NCBI GenBank assembly: GCA_018896025.1
Contig: JAHIND010000016.1
Coordinates: 1 to 64,000 of the forward strand
DNA: 64,000 nucleotides
Reading direction: 5' to 3'
Source: Pseudomonadota bacterium
GTDB lineage: Bacteria > Desulfobacterota > Desulfarculia > Desulfarculales > Desulfarculaceae
Positions 56,790-64,000 of this stretch are shown here, in pieces. Position 1 is the stretch's first letter, and each line of letters opens with the position of its first letter. The notes below the pieces were generated by a model that ran no database searches, had not been told where the DNA came from, and saw only the letters and a list, made by a program, of their open reading frames with translations. The translations under genes and the position numbers were made by a program.

Positions 56790-57106
56790 GTTATCCCGTT
56801 TCGCTCGAGCCTTTATAGGTCGCCTCTTACACTATCCCCACTACGGGCCTTCATACCATCAAGCCAATGGTTAGAAAAATCAATGCGGGCATGATCCAAG
56901 GGCTTGTTGGGCTGAGTAAAGCACGGCTACGCCCCGCTGTCTAACCCTCGTTGGAGCGGCCTTGGGCCGATGGTATGGCCAGGGACAATTTAAATGTCCA
57001 TAGATTATAAAAATTAGGTACTTGATTGCGCTGTCCGGCCCGGGGGCCTGGACTGAATCCAGCTACTCAAATATAATTGCCCGAGGCTTAGGATGAACCG
57101 CGGCCA

Positions 57107-57260
57107 TCGCGGGGCATTAAATTGCGTTTGAAGCCTCCCGGCTGTATGGCGGGCAGGGTCATCCCTAAGCCCTTGAGACGCAAGCACAAGCCGTTGTGGG
57201 GATGAATTGTAGAGTAGCGGGACGCTCCATTTCGCCTGGACGGCGGAACGCGGTAAGGGG
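57107..57260 (+). other. Unexplained structured segment in a 647-base gap
   Basis: The gap 56790-57436 has no supportable gene; short minus-strand frames (57014-57324) look like chance. Inside it, ATCCC (57161-57165) can pair with GGGAT (57199-57203) around a perfect hairpin CACAA-GCCG-TTGTG (57185-57198). CGCC-TGGAC-GGCG (57233-57245) forms another hairpin, and an imperfect one lies at about 57134-57158. It could be a structured RNA or the decayed end of an insertion element. Confidence 0.3.
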
Positions 57261-57436
57261 CATAATTGGGCCTGCCTGAAACGGGGTGAACCGAGGGGCG
57301 GCATCGCAACACCAAAGCCTCCACCTTAAGGACGCCGCCAGGCTGGCAGAGCCTGGGGGCCTCTCCTTAACTACTCCAAATCCAAGACAGATTCAAAATG
57401 TTGCGAACAGCCGGCGGGATTGGCAGGTAATTAGAT

Positions 57437-58378
57437 TTGAGCGACTTCAATTGGCAAAATCGTCCGGTGATCATCACCGGCGCGGCGGGTTTCCTGGGCC
57501 GTCACCTAATTGCGGCCTTGGCCAAGGCCGGTGCCAGGGTGTTGGCCCTGGATCAGGCCGCGGCGCCGGAGGATTTGCCCAGCGAGGTTGAGTGGCTGCA
57601 AGCGGATTTGATGAGTCCCCAGGGCATGGCCCAGAGCCTGGACCAGGGGCCGGGACCGGCGGCCGACACCGTGCTGTTCCACTTTGCCGCCTTGAGCATG
57701 CCGGTGGACTGCGCCCGCGATCCCGAGAGGGCGCGGGAGTTGAACGCGGGCATGGCCACGGCCCTGGGCCGAGCCTGGCTGGAGCGGGGAGGGCGGCAGA
57801 TGATCTTCGCCTCCAGCGCCCTGGTCTATCAGCCGGTGGAGGACGGGGGCAACATCAGCGAGGACGGCCCGGTGCTGGGCCGCAACGCCTACACCGAGGC
57901 CAAGCTGGCCGCCGAACAGGGCCTGTCCTCCCTGGCGGCGGAGGGCGGCCTGGCCTTGCAGATAGTTCGCCTGAGCAACGTCTACGGGCCGGGAGCCCAC
58001 ACCGGCACCGTGGTCTTGGAAGCCATGCAAATGGCCAAGGCCGGTCAGACGCCCATCATGCGGCGTCCCGGCGAGGCGCTGGACCTGCTCTACGTGGACG
58101 ACGTTACCCAGGGCATGCTGCGCCTGGCCGCCTTGGAGCCGGAACCTGGCCGCCGCTTGGTCAACCTGGCCACGGGCAAGGGATGGCGGGTGGCCCGGAT
58201 GGCGGCCGAGGTAAGCCGCTTGGCCGGGGTGGCTCCGCCGCCGGACGATGAAAGCCAGCCCGGTTACGGCTATCGCCTGGTCCTGGACAACAGCCGCCTG
58301 CGCCGCTTCACCGGTTGGGTTCCCCAAACCGAAGTGACCGAGGGACTGGAACGCACCTGGCGCGCCTACATCGCCTGA
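57437..58378 (+). CDS. NAD-dependent epimerase/dehydratase
   Basis: 313 aa, SDR extended. The Rossmann motif is VIITGAAGFLGRHLIAALAKAG, then FASSALVY and the YTEAK catalytic motif (AYTEAKLAAEQG). The substrate is probably a nucleotide sugar. TTG start (57437) directly precedes SDFNWQNRPV. It is convergent with the membrane glycosyltransferase gene. Confidence 0.82.
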   Translation: MSDFNWQNRPVIITGAAGFLGRHLIAALAKAGARVLALDQAAAPEDLPSEVEWLQADLMSPQGMAQSLDQGPGPAADTVLFHFAALSMPVDCARDPERARELNAGMATALGRAWLERGGRQMIFASSALVYQPVEDGGNISEDGPVLGRNAYTEAKLAAEQGLSSLAAEGGLALQIVRLSNVYGPGAHTGTVVLEAMQMAKAGQTPIMRRPGEALDLLYVDDVTQGMLRLAALEPEPGRRLVNLATGKGWRVARMAAEVSRLAGVAPPPDDESQPGYGYRLVLDNSRLRRFTGWVPQTEVTEGLERTWRAYIA

Positions 58379-58419
58379 TCCTCTTGGCGGCCCCCGTGCA
58401 GCCGGGCCGCGGCTTTGGT

Positions 58420-61089
58420 CTAATTTTCCGCTACAGAGATGACAACCGCCAGGCCTGGCGGCAAAGGCGGGCCCTGGCGGCTTAGGCGCAGGTAGCGCGC
58501 CGCCGCGGAGTCCAACTCCAGGCGCACCGGACCGGGCGCGGCGGCCATGGGGGCCAGGCCGGACCAGTAGAGCCGGGGCGGCCACAGGGCCTTGAACGGA
58601 GCTGGAGTGTAGTGCTCGTCGTCCAGGGAAAGTTCCAGGCGCAGCCCGGCCAGGCTGAGGGCCTGGCCCTCGGGGGGCAACAACTCCAGCGCCCGCAGCT
58701 TTTGCACCGCGCCCAGGTCGGCGGACATGGCTGGGCCCTCGGGCCGGAGGGTAACCTGGCGGCCGGGCCCTGCGGCAGAGGCCGGGGGCGGGTCGGCGGT
58801 GATCAGGCTGTATCCATGGGCCGTCTTGGCGGTGGCGCGCCACCCGGCGCTGGCCAGGGCGGCCAGGGCGTAGCCCGCCCGCCCGCTCTCCACCGCGAAG
58901 TACAGCCGCTGATCAGAGGGCAGCAGCCAGGGAGCCTGTAAATAACGGGGCAACCAGTCCGGATGGCCGTGGCGGTAGGCCAGGGGCCGCATGCCTTTGG
59001 GCAGCCAGGCGGCCAGGCCCGGCGGGCACCACACCCGCGTCCCTTGGCCCAGCTTTTGGCGCAGCCAGGCGGCGGCGGCCGAGGGCTCGGGACGGGGCGC
59101 TCCGGCTTGGCCCACCAAAATTTCCAGCACCGACCAGTTCCACTTGGGGCGATGGCCGATCTGCTCCAAGCTGATGTAGCGCAGGCTGCGGGGCGAAAAG
59201 CGCAGCTCCTGCCAGTTGTCAAAACGCAGGGCCACCAGCTTGTCCCCGCCGGTCCAGGCATAGGGCACCGGGTCCCCCTCCACCTCCACCAGCTTGTCCC
59301 AGGTCCGGCCGTCGGCGCTGCCCATCACCAAGACGCGGTGAGGTGCGTCCTCGGCCATGCCGTTGAACAAGAGCACCTGGCACACCTCGGGCACCTCTCG
59401 GCCCAGGTCCACCAGCAGGCGCTGGCCCGGCTCCTGACCCTGGAGGGTGCGCCAGCCCAGGTTGGCGTTGTAGTCCGCCGCCCGGGGCGACCAGAACGGA
59501 TTGGGCGCGGCCTCCACCCGCCAGGCGGCGGGCGACAGGGCCTGGGGATGTTCGGGAGGCGGGGTCAGGTTGTAGAACAGCCGCCAGCCGCGCAGTTCGT
59601 GCTCCTGGAACCTGGCCCCCACGGAAAGCAGGTTGTCGCGCAGCCGGGGCACGGCGGGGTTGCCGATCTCGCAAAAGGCGAAACGCTTGGCCCGCAGCAG
59701 GCCCCGCTCAAAGGCGGGGTTGCGGTCCTTGCGCGAAACCACGAACACCACCTGCTGGCGGCAATCAAAGGTGAGTACCGGGGCCACCCAATAGTGGGAG
59801 ACATAGGCGTGGCTCACTCCCTGGGAAGCCAGGAACCCGGCCATGTCCCGGGCCAGTGCGGTCTGTCCCTGGTAGCGCGGTTTCAGGGTGGGGTCGCTCA
59901 GGGGGGATATCCGGTACACCCCCACCGCCAGCAGCACCACCACCGCGCCCAGTCCGGCCCAGGCGGCCAGCTTTATCGGCGTGCCGCGATGCTGCAGGCG
60001 GTCGAAGGCCCAGGCCATGAGCAGGGGCCACACCGCGTACAGGGATACCAGGTAGCGGTGGGTGCCCGAGGAGGAGAGCCCCATGGCCCCAAACACCAGC
60101 ACCACGGTGAACACGGTGAGCAGCAGCAACTCCGAGCCGTCGCCCCGGTCGCCCCAGATGGCCCGCTTGAGCAGGTTCTTGCCCCAGAAGAAGAGCCCGG
60201 CCAGGGCGCTGAGCCCGGTGAGGCCCAGCACCGCCTGGCTCAGGCCCGGCACCACCACCGCCTCCTTGCCCACCAGGGCGAAGTAGTGCGCTCCCAACAG
60301 CACCGGCAGGCTTCGTTGCCAGATGAAGCGCAGGCTTTGCCAGAAGGGTTCCTTGGGCTTGGGGTGGAACATGAAGTAATAGGTGGACCAGTCGGTGGCC
60401 AGGTTGTGCCACCACAGGGGCAGGCTGCCCAGGAAGAAGGTGGCCATCATCAGGGCGAAGGCCGGGCGTATCACCAGGCGCGGGTCGCGCCGCCACCACA
60501 CCAGGGCGCAGGGCAGGATGAAATACACGGCCAGCATGTGGCACCAGACCGCCACCCCGGCCACCAGGCCGAACACCGCGCAGAGCCGAGCATAACCCTT
60601 GGTGCCGGGCTCATGGCGCAGGGCGCGGAGCGTAATCCAGATCAGCCACACCCCCAGGGCCAGGGTGTCGATGTAGATGGCCCGGGGCAGCACCGAGTGC
60701 CATATCAGGTAGAACGGGCCCAGGGAGGCCAGAAACAGGGCGACCAGACCGGCCCGGCGGCCCCACAGGTCTCGGCCGATGAGATACACCGCGGCCAGGT
60801 AGAACAGGGACATGAAGGTGGGCGAGAGGTAAAGGGTCTGGCGGCTCACCCCGAACAAGGCGAAAAACCCGGCGGCCACGATGGACTCCAGGCTGCCGCC
60901 GTAGTCCTGGCCCCAGAACATCAGGGGCAGATGGCCGTTGAGGATGTCCATGCCCATGAGCCCCACCACCGCCTGGTCCGAATCCAGGGAGGGGGCCAGG
61001 AAAAAAATCCCCCGCACGGCCAAGGCCAACAAGGCGATGACCGCGATCCACCAGACAGGGGAAGCTTTTTTCTCCTCGGCTAGGCTCAC
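58420..61089 (-). CDS. GT-C membrane glycosyltransferase with discoidin-like tail domains
   Basis: 889 aa. Roughly the first 430 residues hold about ten spans; an acidic loop after span 1 (SLDSDQAVVGLMGMDILNG) is typical of GT39/ArnT/PMT-like enzymes using polyprenyl-phosphate sugars. The C-terminal half is soluble, with two beta-rich modules resembling F5/8 type C (discoidin) domains: SADGRTWDKLVEVEGDPVPY and LELSLDDEHYTPAPF lie in each. The GTG at 61089 is chosen as start, 7 bases from a repeat; the longer reading (to 61269) comes from the repeat itself. Confidence 0.75.
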   Translation of the reverse strand: MSLAEEKKASPVWWIAVIALLALAVRGIFFLAPSLDSDQAVVGLMGMDILNGHLPLMFWGQDYGGSLESIVAAGFFALFGVSRQTLYLSPTFMSLFYLAAVYLIGRDLWGRRAGLVALFLASLGPFYLIWHSVLPRAIYIDTLALGVWLIWITLRALRHEPGTKGYARLCAVFGLVAGVAVWCHMLAVYFILPCALVWWRRDPRLVIRPAFALMMATFFLGSLPLWWHNLATDWSTYYFMFHPKPKEPFWQSLRFIWQRSLPVLLGAHYFALVGKEAVVVPGLSQAVLGLTGLSALAGLFFWGKNLLKRAIWGDRGDGSELLLLTVFTVVLVFGAMGLSSSGTHRYLVSLYAVWPLLMAWAFDRLQHRGTPIKLAAWAGLGAVVVLLAVGVYRISPLSDPTLKPRYQGQTALARDMAGFLASQGVSHAYVSHYWVAPVLTFDCRQQVVFVVSRKDRNPAFERGLLRAKRFAFCEIGNPAVPRLRDNLLSVGARFQEHELRGWRLFYNLTPPPEHPQALSPAAWRVEAAPNPFWSPRAADYNANLGWRTLQGQEPGQRLLVDLGREVPEVCQVLLFNGMAEDAPHRVLVMGSADGRTWDKLVEVEGDPVPYAWTGGDKLVALRFDNWQELRFSPRSLRYISLEQIGHRPKWNWSVLEILVGQAGAPRPEPSAAAAWLRQKLGQGTRVWCPPGLAAWLPKGMRPLAYRHGHPDWLPRYLQAPWLLPSDQRLYFAVESGRAGYALAALASAGWRATAKTAHGYSLITADPPPASAAGPGRQVTLRPEGPAMSADLGAVQKLRALELLPPEGQALSLAGLRLELSLDDEHYTPAPFKALWPPRLYWSGLAPMAAAPGPVRLELDSAAARYLRLSRQGPPLPPGLAVVISVAEN

Positions 61090-61096
61090 GTCATCT

Positions 61097-61357
61097 AGCC
61101 CTAATATTTCATGAAGGCCGAGCGTCCGGCTGCGCCTGCCACCGGCATACGGCGTTGCTGGCGGCGCTCGGGCCTCGACGTAGCTTTGGCTACGCCTGCG
61201 GCCCTCTCTTGCCAGACGCCTTGTCTGCCGGCGGCTGGCTGTGCCGGGACCGGGTACGAACCGCACCACGATAGGATTGGCGTTTTTTTCATAATGACCT
61301 CATAAATACTACTTCGTTGTTCGTTGCCGCCCAGCCTTCATAAAATATTCGGGCTAA
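61097..61357 (-). repeat. MITE-like dispersed repeat, copy 2 (about 261 bp)
   Basis: The terminal inverted repeats are AGCCCTAATATTTCATGAAG (left) and, read on the minus strand at the right end, AGCCCGAATATTTTATGAAG, each preceded by T (TA at both outer edges). The interior matches copy 1 over CCACCGGCATACGG, the CTCGACGTAGCTTTGGCTAC hairpin and GTGCCGG, and lacks about 100 bases found in copy 1. No protein is encoded. It fills most of the 305-base gap between two membrane protein genes. Confidence 0.75.
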
Positions 61358-61394
61358 TTCCGCAGTGTTTAGTAGGGCCGGGTTGGTCAAAAAA

Positions 61395-63719
61395 TCAACG
61401 CAGGCGCAGCCAGTCCAGGCCCACCGCGTCTCGTCCGTTGTGGCTCAGCATGAAGACTCGCAAGCGGTAACGGCCTGGAGCAATATTTACCGGCAAGCGA
61501 TAAATTCGCCAAGACGCGTCTTCCACCAATACCCGCCCCAAGAGCGTGTCGTCCAGATAAAAAGCGATCACCGGCGGGGGGTAGCTCTGGGGGATGTCCA
61601 CCACCCGGTCGGCCTTGATCTCCAGGGTGCTGACGCCGGAGCCCACCACCACCATGGTTTGGCCGAAGTCGCTGGTGCCGCGCAGCACCAGTTGCACCCG
61701 GTTGTTATATAGGTCGCCGTAAAGCCGCGACTGAGGGGTGCGCAGGTTTTCAGCTTCCCAATAGCCGGTGGGGATCACCCGGCCCAGGAAGGCGGTGAGT
61801 ATCACGACCGCCGCCAACAGCGCCCCGGCTGCCAAACCCAAACGGCTAAGGCTCCAGGGAGGCTTGCCCGGGTAGGCGGGCCGGGGATCGCGCCAGAGAT
61901 AAACCGCCGCGCCAACCAGCAGTAACACCCAGGGCAGCACTGGCAGGATGGGCTGCCAGGAAATTTCGTTGAATGAAGGCCAGAAGCGGTGGGCCAGGCT
62001 GCCTGTGGCCTGGTCCAGCCAGGCCAGGAGGTTGTTGATGCCGGTGCGGCGGTGGAAGCGCCACTGAGGGATGAGGGTGAAGACCCAGGCCAGGGCCAGA
62101 CCGGCCAGGCCCAGGCAGGCGCACAGGAGCGGCCAAAGGCGTCCGGCCCGGGACCAGGCGGGCAGAGACCACAGGGCCAGCATGGGCAGCAGGGGGGCCA
62201 AAAAACGCCCCGGCGGGGTGAAGCCGCCCTGCCACTGCACCCAGCGCCACAGCACCACCGCGCCCACCGCGACCACGGCGATGAGCAGCGAGTAGAGCAT
62301 CTGGCGGCGGTGCTCCCGGCCGAAGCGGGCCGCCCCGGCCAGGCCCAAAAGCAGCCACGGCGCGTAGGCCAGCAGGCCGAACTGCTGGTCAAAGAACATG
62401 GCCGGCAGGGAAAGAAGCATGGGGCCCGGCTCGATGCGGTAGAAGCTGCCCAGCTTGTTGGTCAGATGGCCCAAGCCGGGCGCGTCAAACAGAGCCCCCA
62501 AAATAAGGGCCAGCACCAGGGCGGCCAAGCAGACCCCGGCAGCGGCGATGCCGCGCCGCCAGGCGGGGCGGTTCAGGTACAGGGCGGCCAAGGTGGCCAG
62601 GGCCAAGCCTAGGGATACCGGGGCCAGGCGCATTTTGACCAGGGCCAGAACCAGGGCCGTCCCAGCCAGGCCAAGGATAAGCCGGCCGGTGCGTTTGTCG
62701 ATGCGATGCAGCCAGTACAGCCCGGCGCTGACCCCCAACACCCCCAGGGCTCCGGGATACACGTGCTGGGTTAGCTGCAATAGGGGCAGGGAAAAGCCCA
62801 AGAGCCAGGTGGCGGCTAGGACGGGCCGGGCCCGGTAGCCCAAGTCCAGGGCCAGGCGGCAGAACAGGCCCAAGGTGACCGCTCCGGCCAGGGCCAGGGT
62901 GGCCAGGGCCCCCAGGCGGCCCGCCAGCAGCCAGCCCGGTCCCAGCAGGGCGAACAGGGCCCAGGACTCGCCCAGGGGCCTGGCCAGTCGGTGGCTCCAG
63001 CCGCCCCAATAAAATTCCAGTCGGCACTGGGGTAAATGGGCCTGGCCGGAGGAGAGCCCCAGGGAGGCCATGAGGTGGTCGGTGTTGATGAGGTACAGGG
63101 TCTCGTCGCCGCAGGTGCTCACCGCCTGGGTGACCCAAAAGTTCAGGGCCAGGTACAGGGCCAGAGCCAGGCCAGCGCCGCCCCAGGCCAAAAGGCGCCC
63201 GTCGGGCAGCGGACGGCTTCCCACCTCCCACAGCAGCGAGGCGGCCAGAGCGGTCTGCCAGGTAAGGGCGGCCAGGTAGGCGGCCCCGCACAAAAGGGGC
63301 CAGGCCGGGGTTTGGCCGTGCAGGGCGGTGAAGCCCAAAATAAGAGGCAGGGCCAGGTAGGCCAGCCAATCGCGTTGGGCCAAATGGGCCGCCGCTTCGG
63401 GGGCGTCCACCGAGGCCCAGCGGGCCAGCAGGTGCCCGGCGCTGCTCATCAAGAGCAGGCCCAGGGGAGCCCAGTCGCCCAGGAACTTCCACCAGAAACC
63501 GGGGCGGTCCAAGCCGATTAGGGGAGCCAGCTCCCCGGCCGGGGAGTCGGGCAGGCCCAGGCGCTGGAGCATAAGGCGCATGGCCAGGGCCCAGAGCAGG
63601 GCCACGGCCGCTTTGCCCAGCCATGATCGCGGGACCCTCAAGGCCGTTTGCCCCACCTGGAAGTAAATAGCATATTCATTTTCTTTCACCGTAAGATGCG
63701 CGGCGCATCCACGCTGCAC
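61395..63719 (-). CDS. Large polytopic membrane protein, GT-C-like, with C-terminal sugar-binding-like domain
   Basis: 774 aa with GTG start as the longest reading; GTG codons at 63689 and 63653 are alternatives, and none has a strong RBS. About 12-14 membrane spans fill residues 35-640. The last 120 residues form a beta-rich soluble domain (VQLVLRGTSDFGQTMVVVG, WRIYRLPVNIAPGRYRLRVF) like carbohydrate-binding modules. A glycosyltransferase role is inferred from architecture and the neighbouring GT-C gene; no catalytic motif is certain. Confidence 0.6.
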   Translation of the reverse strand: MQRGCAAHLTVKENEYAIYFQVGQTALRVPRSWLGKAAVALLWALAMRLMLQRLGLPDSPAGELAPLIGLDRPGFWWKFLGDWAPLGLLLMSSAGHLLARWASVDAPEAAAHLAQRDWLAYLALPLILGFTALHGQTPAWPLLCGAAYLAALTWQTALAASLLWEVGSRPLPDGRLLAWGGAGLALALYLALNFWVTQAVSTCGDETLYLINTDHLMASLGLSSGQAHLPQCRLEFYWGGWSHRLARPLGESWALFALLGPGWLLAGRLGALATLALAGAVTLGLFCRLALDLGYRARPVLAATWLLGFSLPLLQLTQHVYPGALGVLGVSAGLYWLHRIDKRTGRLILGLAGTALVLALVKMRLAPVSLGLALATLAALYLNRPAWRRGIAAAGVCLAALVLALILGALFDAPGLGHLTNKLGSFYRIEPGPMLLSLPAMFFDQQFGLLAYAPWLLLGLAGAARFGREHRRQMLYSLLIAVVAVGAVVLWRWVQWQGGFTPPGRFLAPLLPMLALWSLPAWSRAGRLWPLLCACLGLAGLALAWVFTLIPQWRFHRRTGINNLLAWLDQATGSLAHRFWPSFNEISWQPILPVLPWVLLLVGAAVYLWRDPRPAYPGKPPWSLSRLGLAAGALLAAVVILTAFLGRVIPTGYWEAENLRTPQSRLYGDLYNNRVQLVLRGTSDFGQTMVVVGSGVSTLEIKADRVVDIPQSYPPPVIAFYLDDTLLGRVLVEDASWRIYRLPVNIAPGRYRLRVFMLSHNGRDAVGLDWLRLR

Positions 63720-63787
63720 GCAACGATGAATGTAAGATACCAGCCGCCTGGGGGCGGCGGCAATAAAATGGCTCCCGGAGACAGGGC

Positions 63788-63825
63788 AAAAAAAGGCCGC
63801 CGCGCCCGGTAGAGCGCGGCGGCCT
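63788..63825 (-). terminator. Strong terminator of the right-edge gene
   Basis: On the minus strand, GGCCGCCGCGC (63824-63814) pairs with GCGCGGCGGCC (63805-63795) around an 8-base loop, followed by seven T. It lies 22 bases after the stop codon at 63847. Confidence 0.92.
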
Positions 63826-63846
63826 GGTAGTTACGTCGAGTAGGGG

Positions 63847-64000
63847 CTACTCGGGGATAGCCTCCTTGGGCGACATCTTCTTCTGCCCGGGGCCCACCTT
63901 GCGGTAGACCTCGTGGGGGGCGCGTTTTACACCGTCCACGGTGAGCAGGTCGTCGATGCTGATGCCGAAGTGGCGCTCATTGGCCTCCAGGTAGGGGAGG
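63847..64000 (-). CDS. Unrecognised protein, C-terminal 50 residues
   Basis: Partial: the frame enters from the right edge and stops at TAG (63849-63847). The visible end includes LEANERHFGISIDDLLTVDG, VYRKVGPGQKKMSPKEAIPE. I cannot assign a family from so short a tail. The downstream terminator supports it as a real, well-expressed gene. Confidence 0.65.
   Translation of the reverse strand, partial: LPYLEANERHFGISIDDLLTVDGVKRAPHEVYRKVGPGQKKMSPKEAIPE

Noticed and set aside
58963..61083. 706-aa plus-strand open frame opposite the membrane glycosyltransferase
   Set aside because: His/Gln/Gly-rich shadow with no domain; the minus strand encodes a coherent membrane protein.

Overview
The window is GC-rich DNA, almost certainly from an anaerobic Desulfobacterota (former Deltaproteobacteria) chromosome. 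Desulfarculus-like relatives are my best guess. The evidence is the mix of CCG-domain (HdrD/GlcF-like) iron-sulfur proteins, a multiheme cytochrome fused to a NarI/DsrM-like membrane domain, a LipS1/LipS2-type lipoate assembly set, a DUF711 (PFL family) protein, and a Wzm/Wzt glycan locus. No 16S rRNA or other lineage marker is present, so this placement is inference.

Region 1 (1-7235). After the 3' end of a methylmalonate-semialdehyde-type aldehyde dehydrogenase comes a tight six-gene plus-strand operon: GlcD-like flavoprotein, GlcF-like two-CCG iron-sulfur protein, hexaheme/membrane cytochrome, GcvH-like lipoyl carrier, second two-CCG iron-sulfur protein, and a lipoate-ligase homologue. There are no glycine cleavage or 2-oxoacid dehydrogenase partners. 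I read it as a lipoamide-linked redox module that passes electrons between a 2-hydroxyacid-type flavoprotein, a protein-bound dithiol and the membrane. It is the most unusual system in the window. Two palindromes lie in its promoter region.

Region 2 (7331-15369). Housekeeping genes on the minus strand: ilvD, tRNA-Asp, tRNA-Val, lon, and the tig-clpP-clpX protein quality-control set.

Region 3 (15409-24076). A minus-strand block: a radical SAM/DUF2344 protein, rng, then an LplAB-DUF116 fusion, LipT-like flavoprotein and two radical SAM proteins. The last four look like the alternative (LipS1/LipS2) lipoate assembly pathway and could lipoylate the carrier of region 1, although the two loci are about 8 kb apart and on opposite strands.

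Region 4 (24082-39040). A TIR-bounded repeat, then beta-CASP nuclease, LOG protein, exported cyclophilin, endonuclease III, ACT protein, DUF711 protein, AEC transporter, asparagine synthase, an exported PIMT, SixA-like phosphatase, AGT-type permease, MATE, PAS and MFS genes.

Region 5 (39345-63719). A surface-glycan locus: four soluble glycosyltransferases, two more AsnB-type amidotransferases, three NAD-dependent sugar epimerases/dehydratases, two methyltransferases, a Wzm/Wzt ABC exporter with a long C-terminal extension on Wzt, a secreted propeller-like protein and two large polytopic membrane proteins with lectin-like tails. The stretch 44.7-49.7 kb is visibly AT-richer than the rest and is probably acquired. 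A second copy of the TIR repeat sits between the two membrane genes. The window closes in an unrecognised minus-strand CDS with its own terminator.
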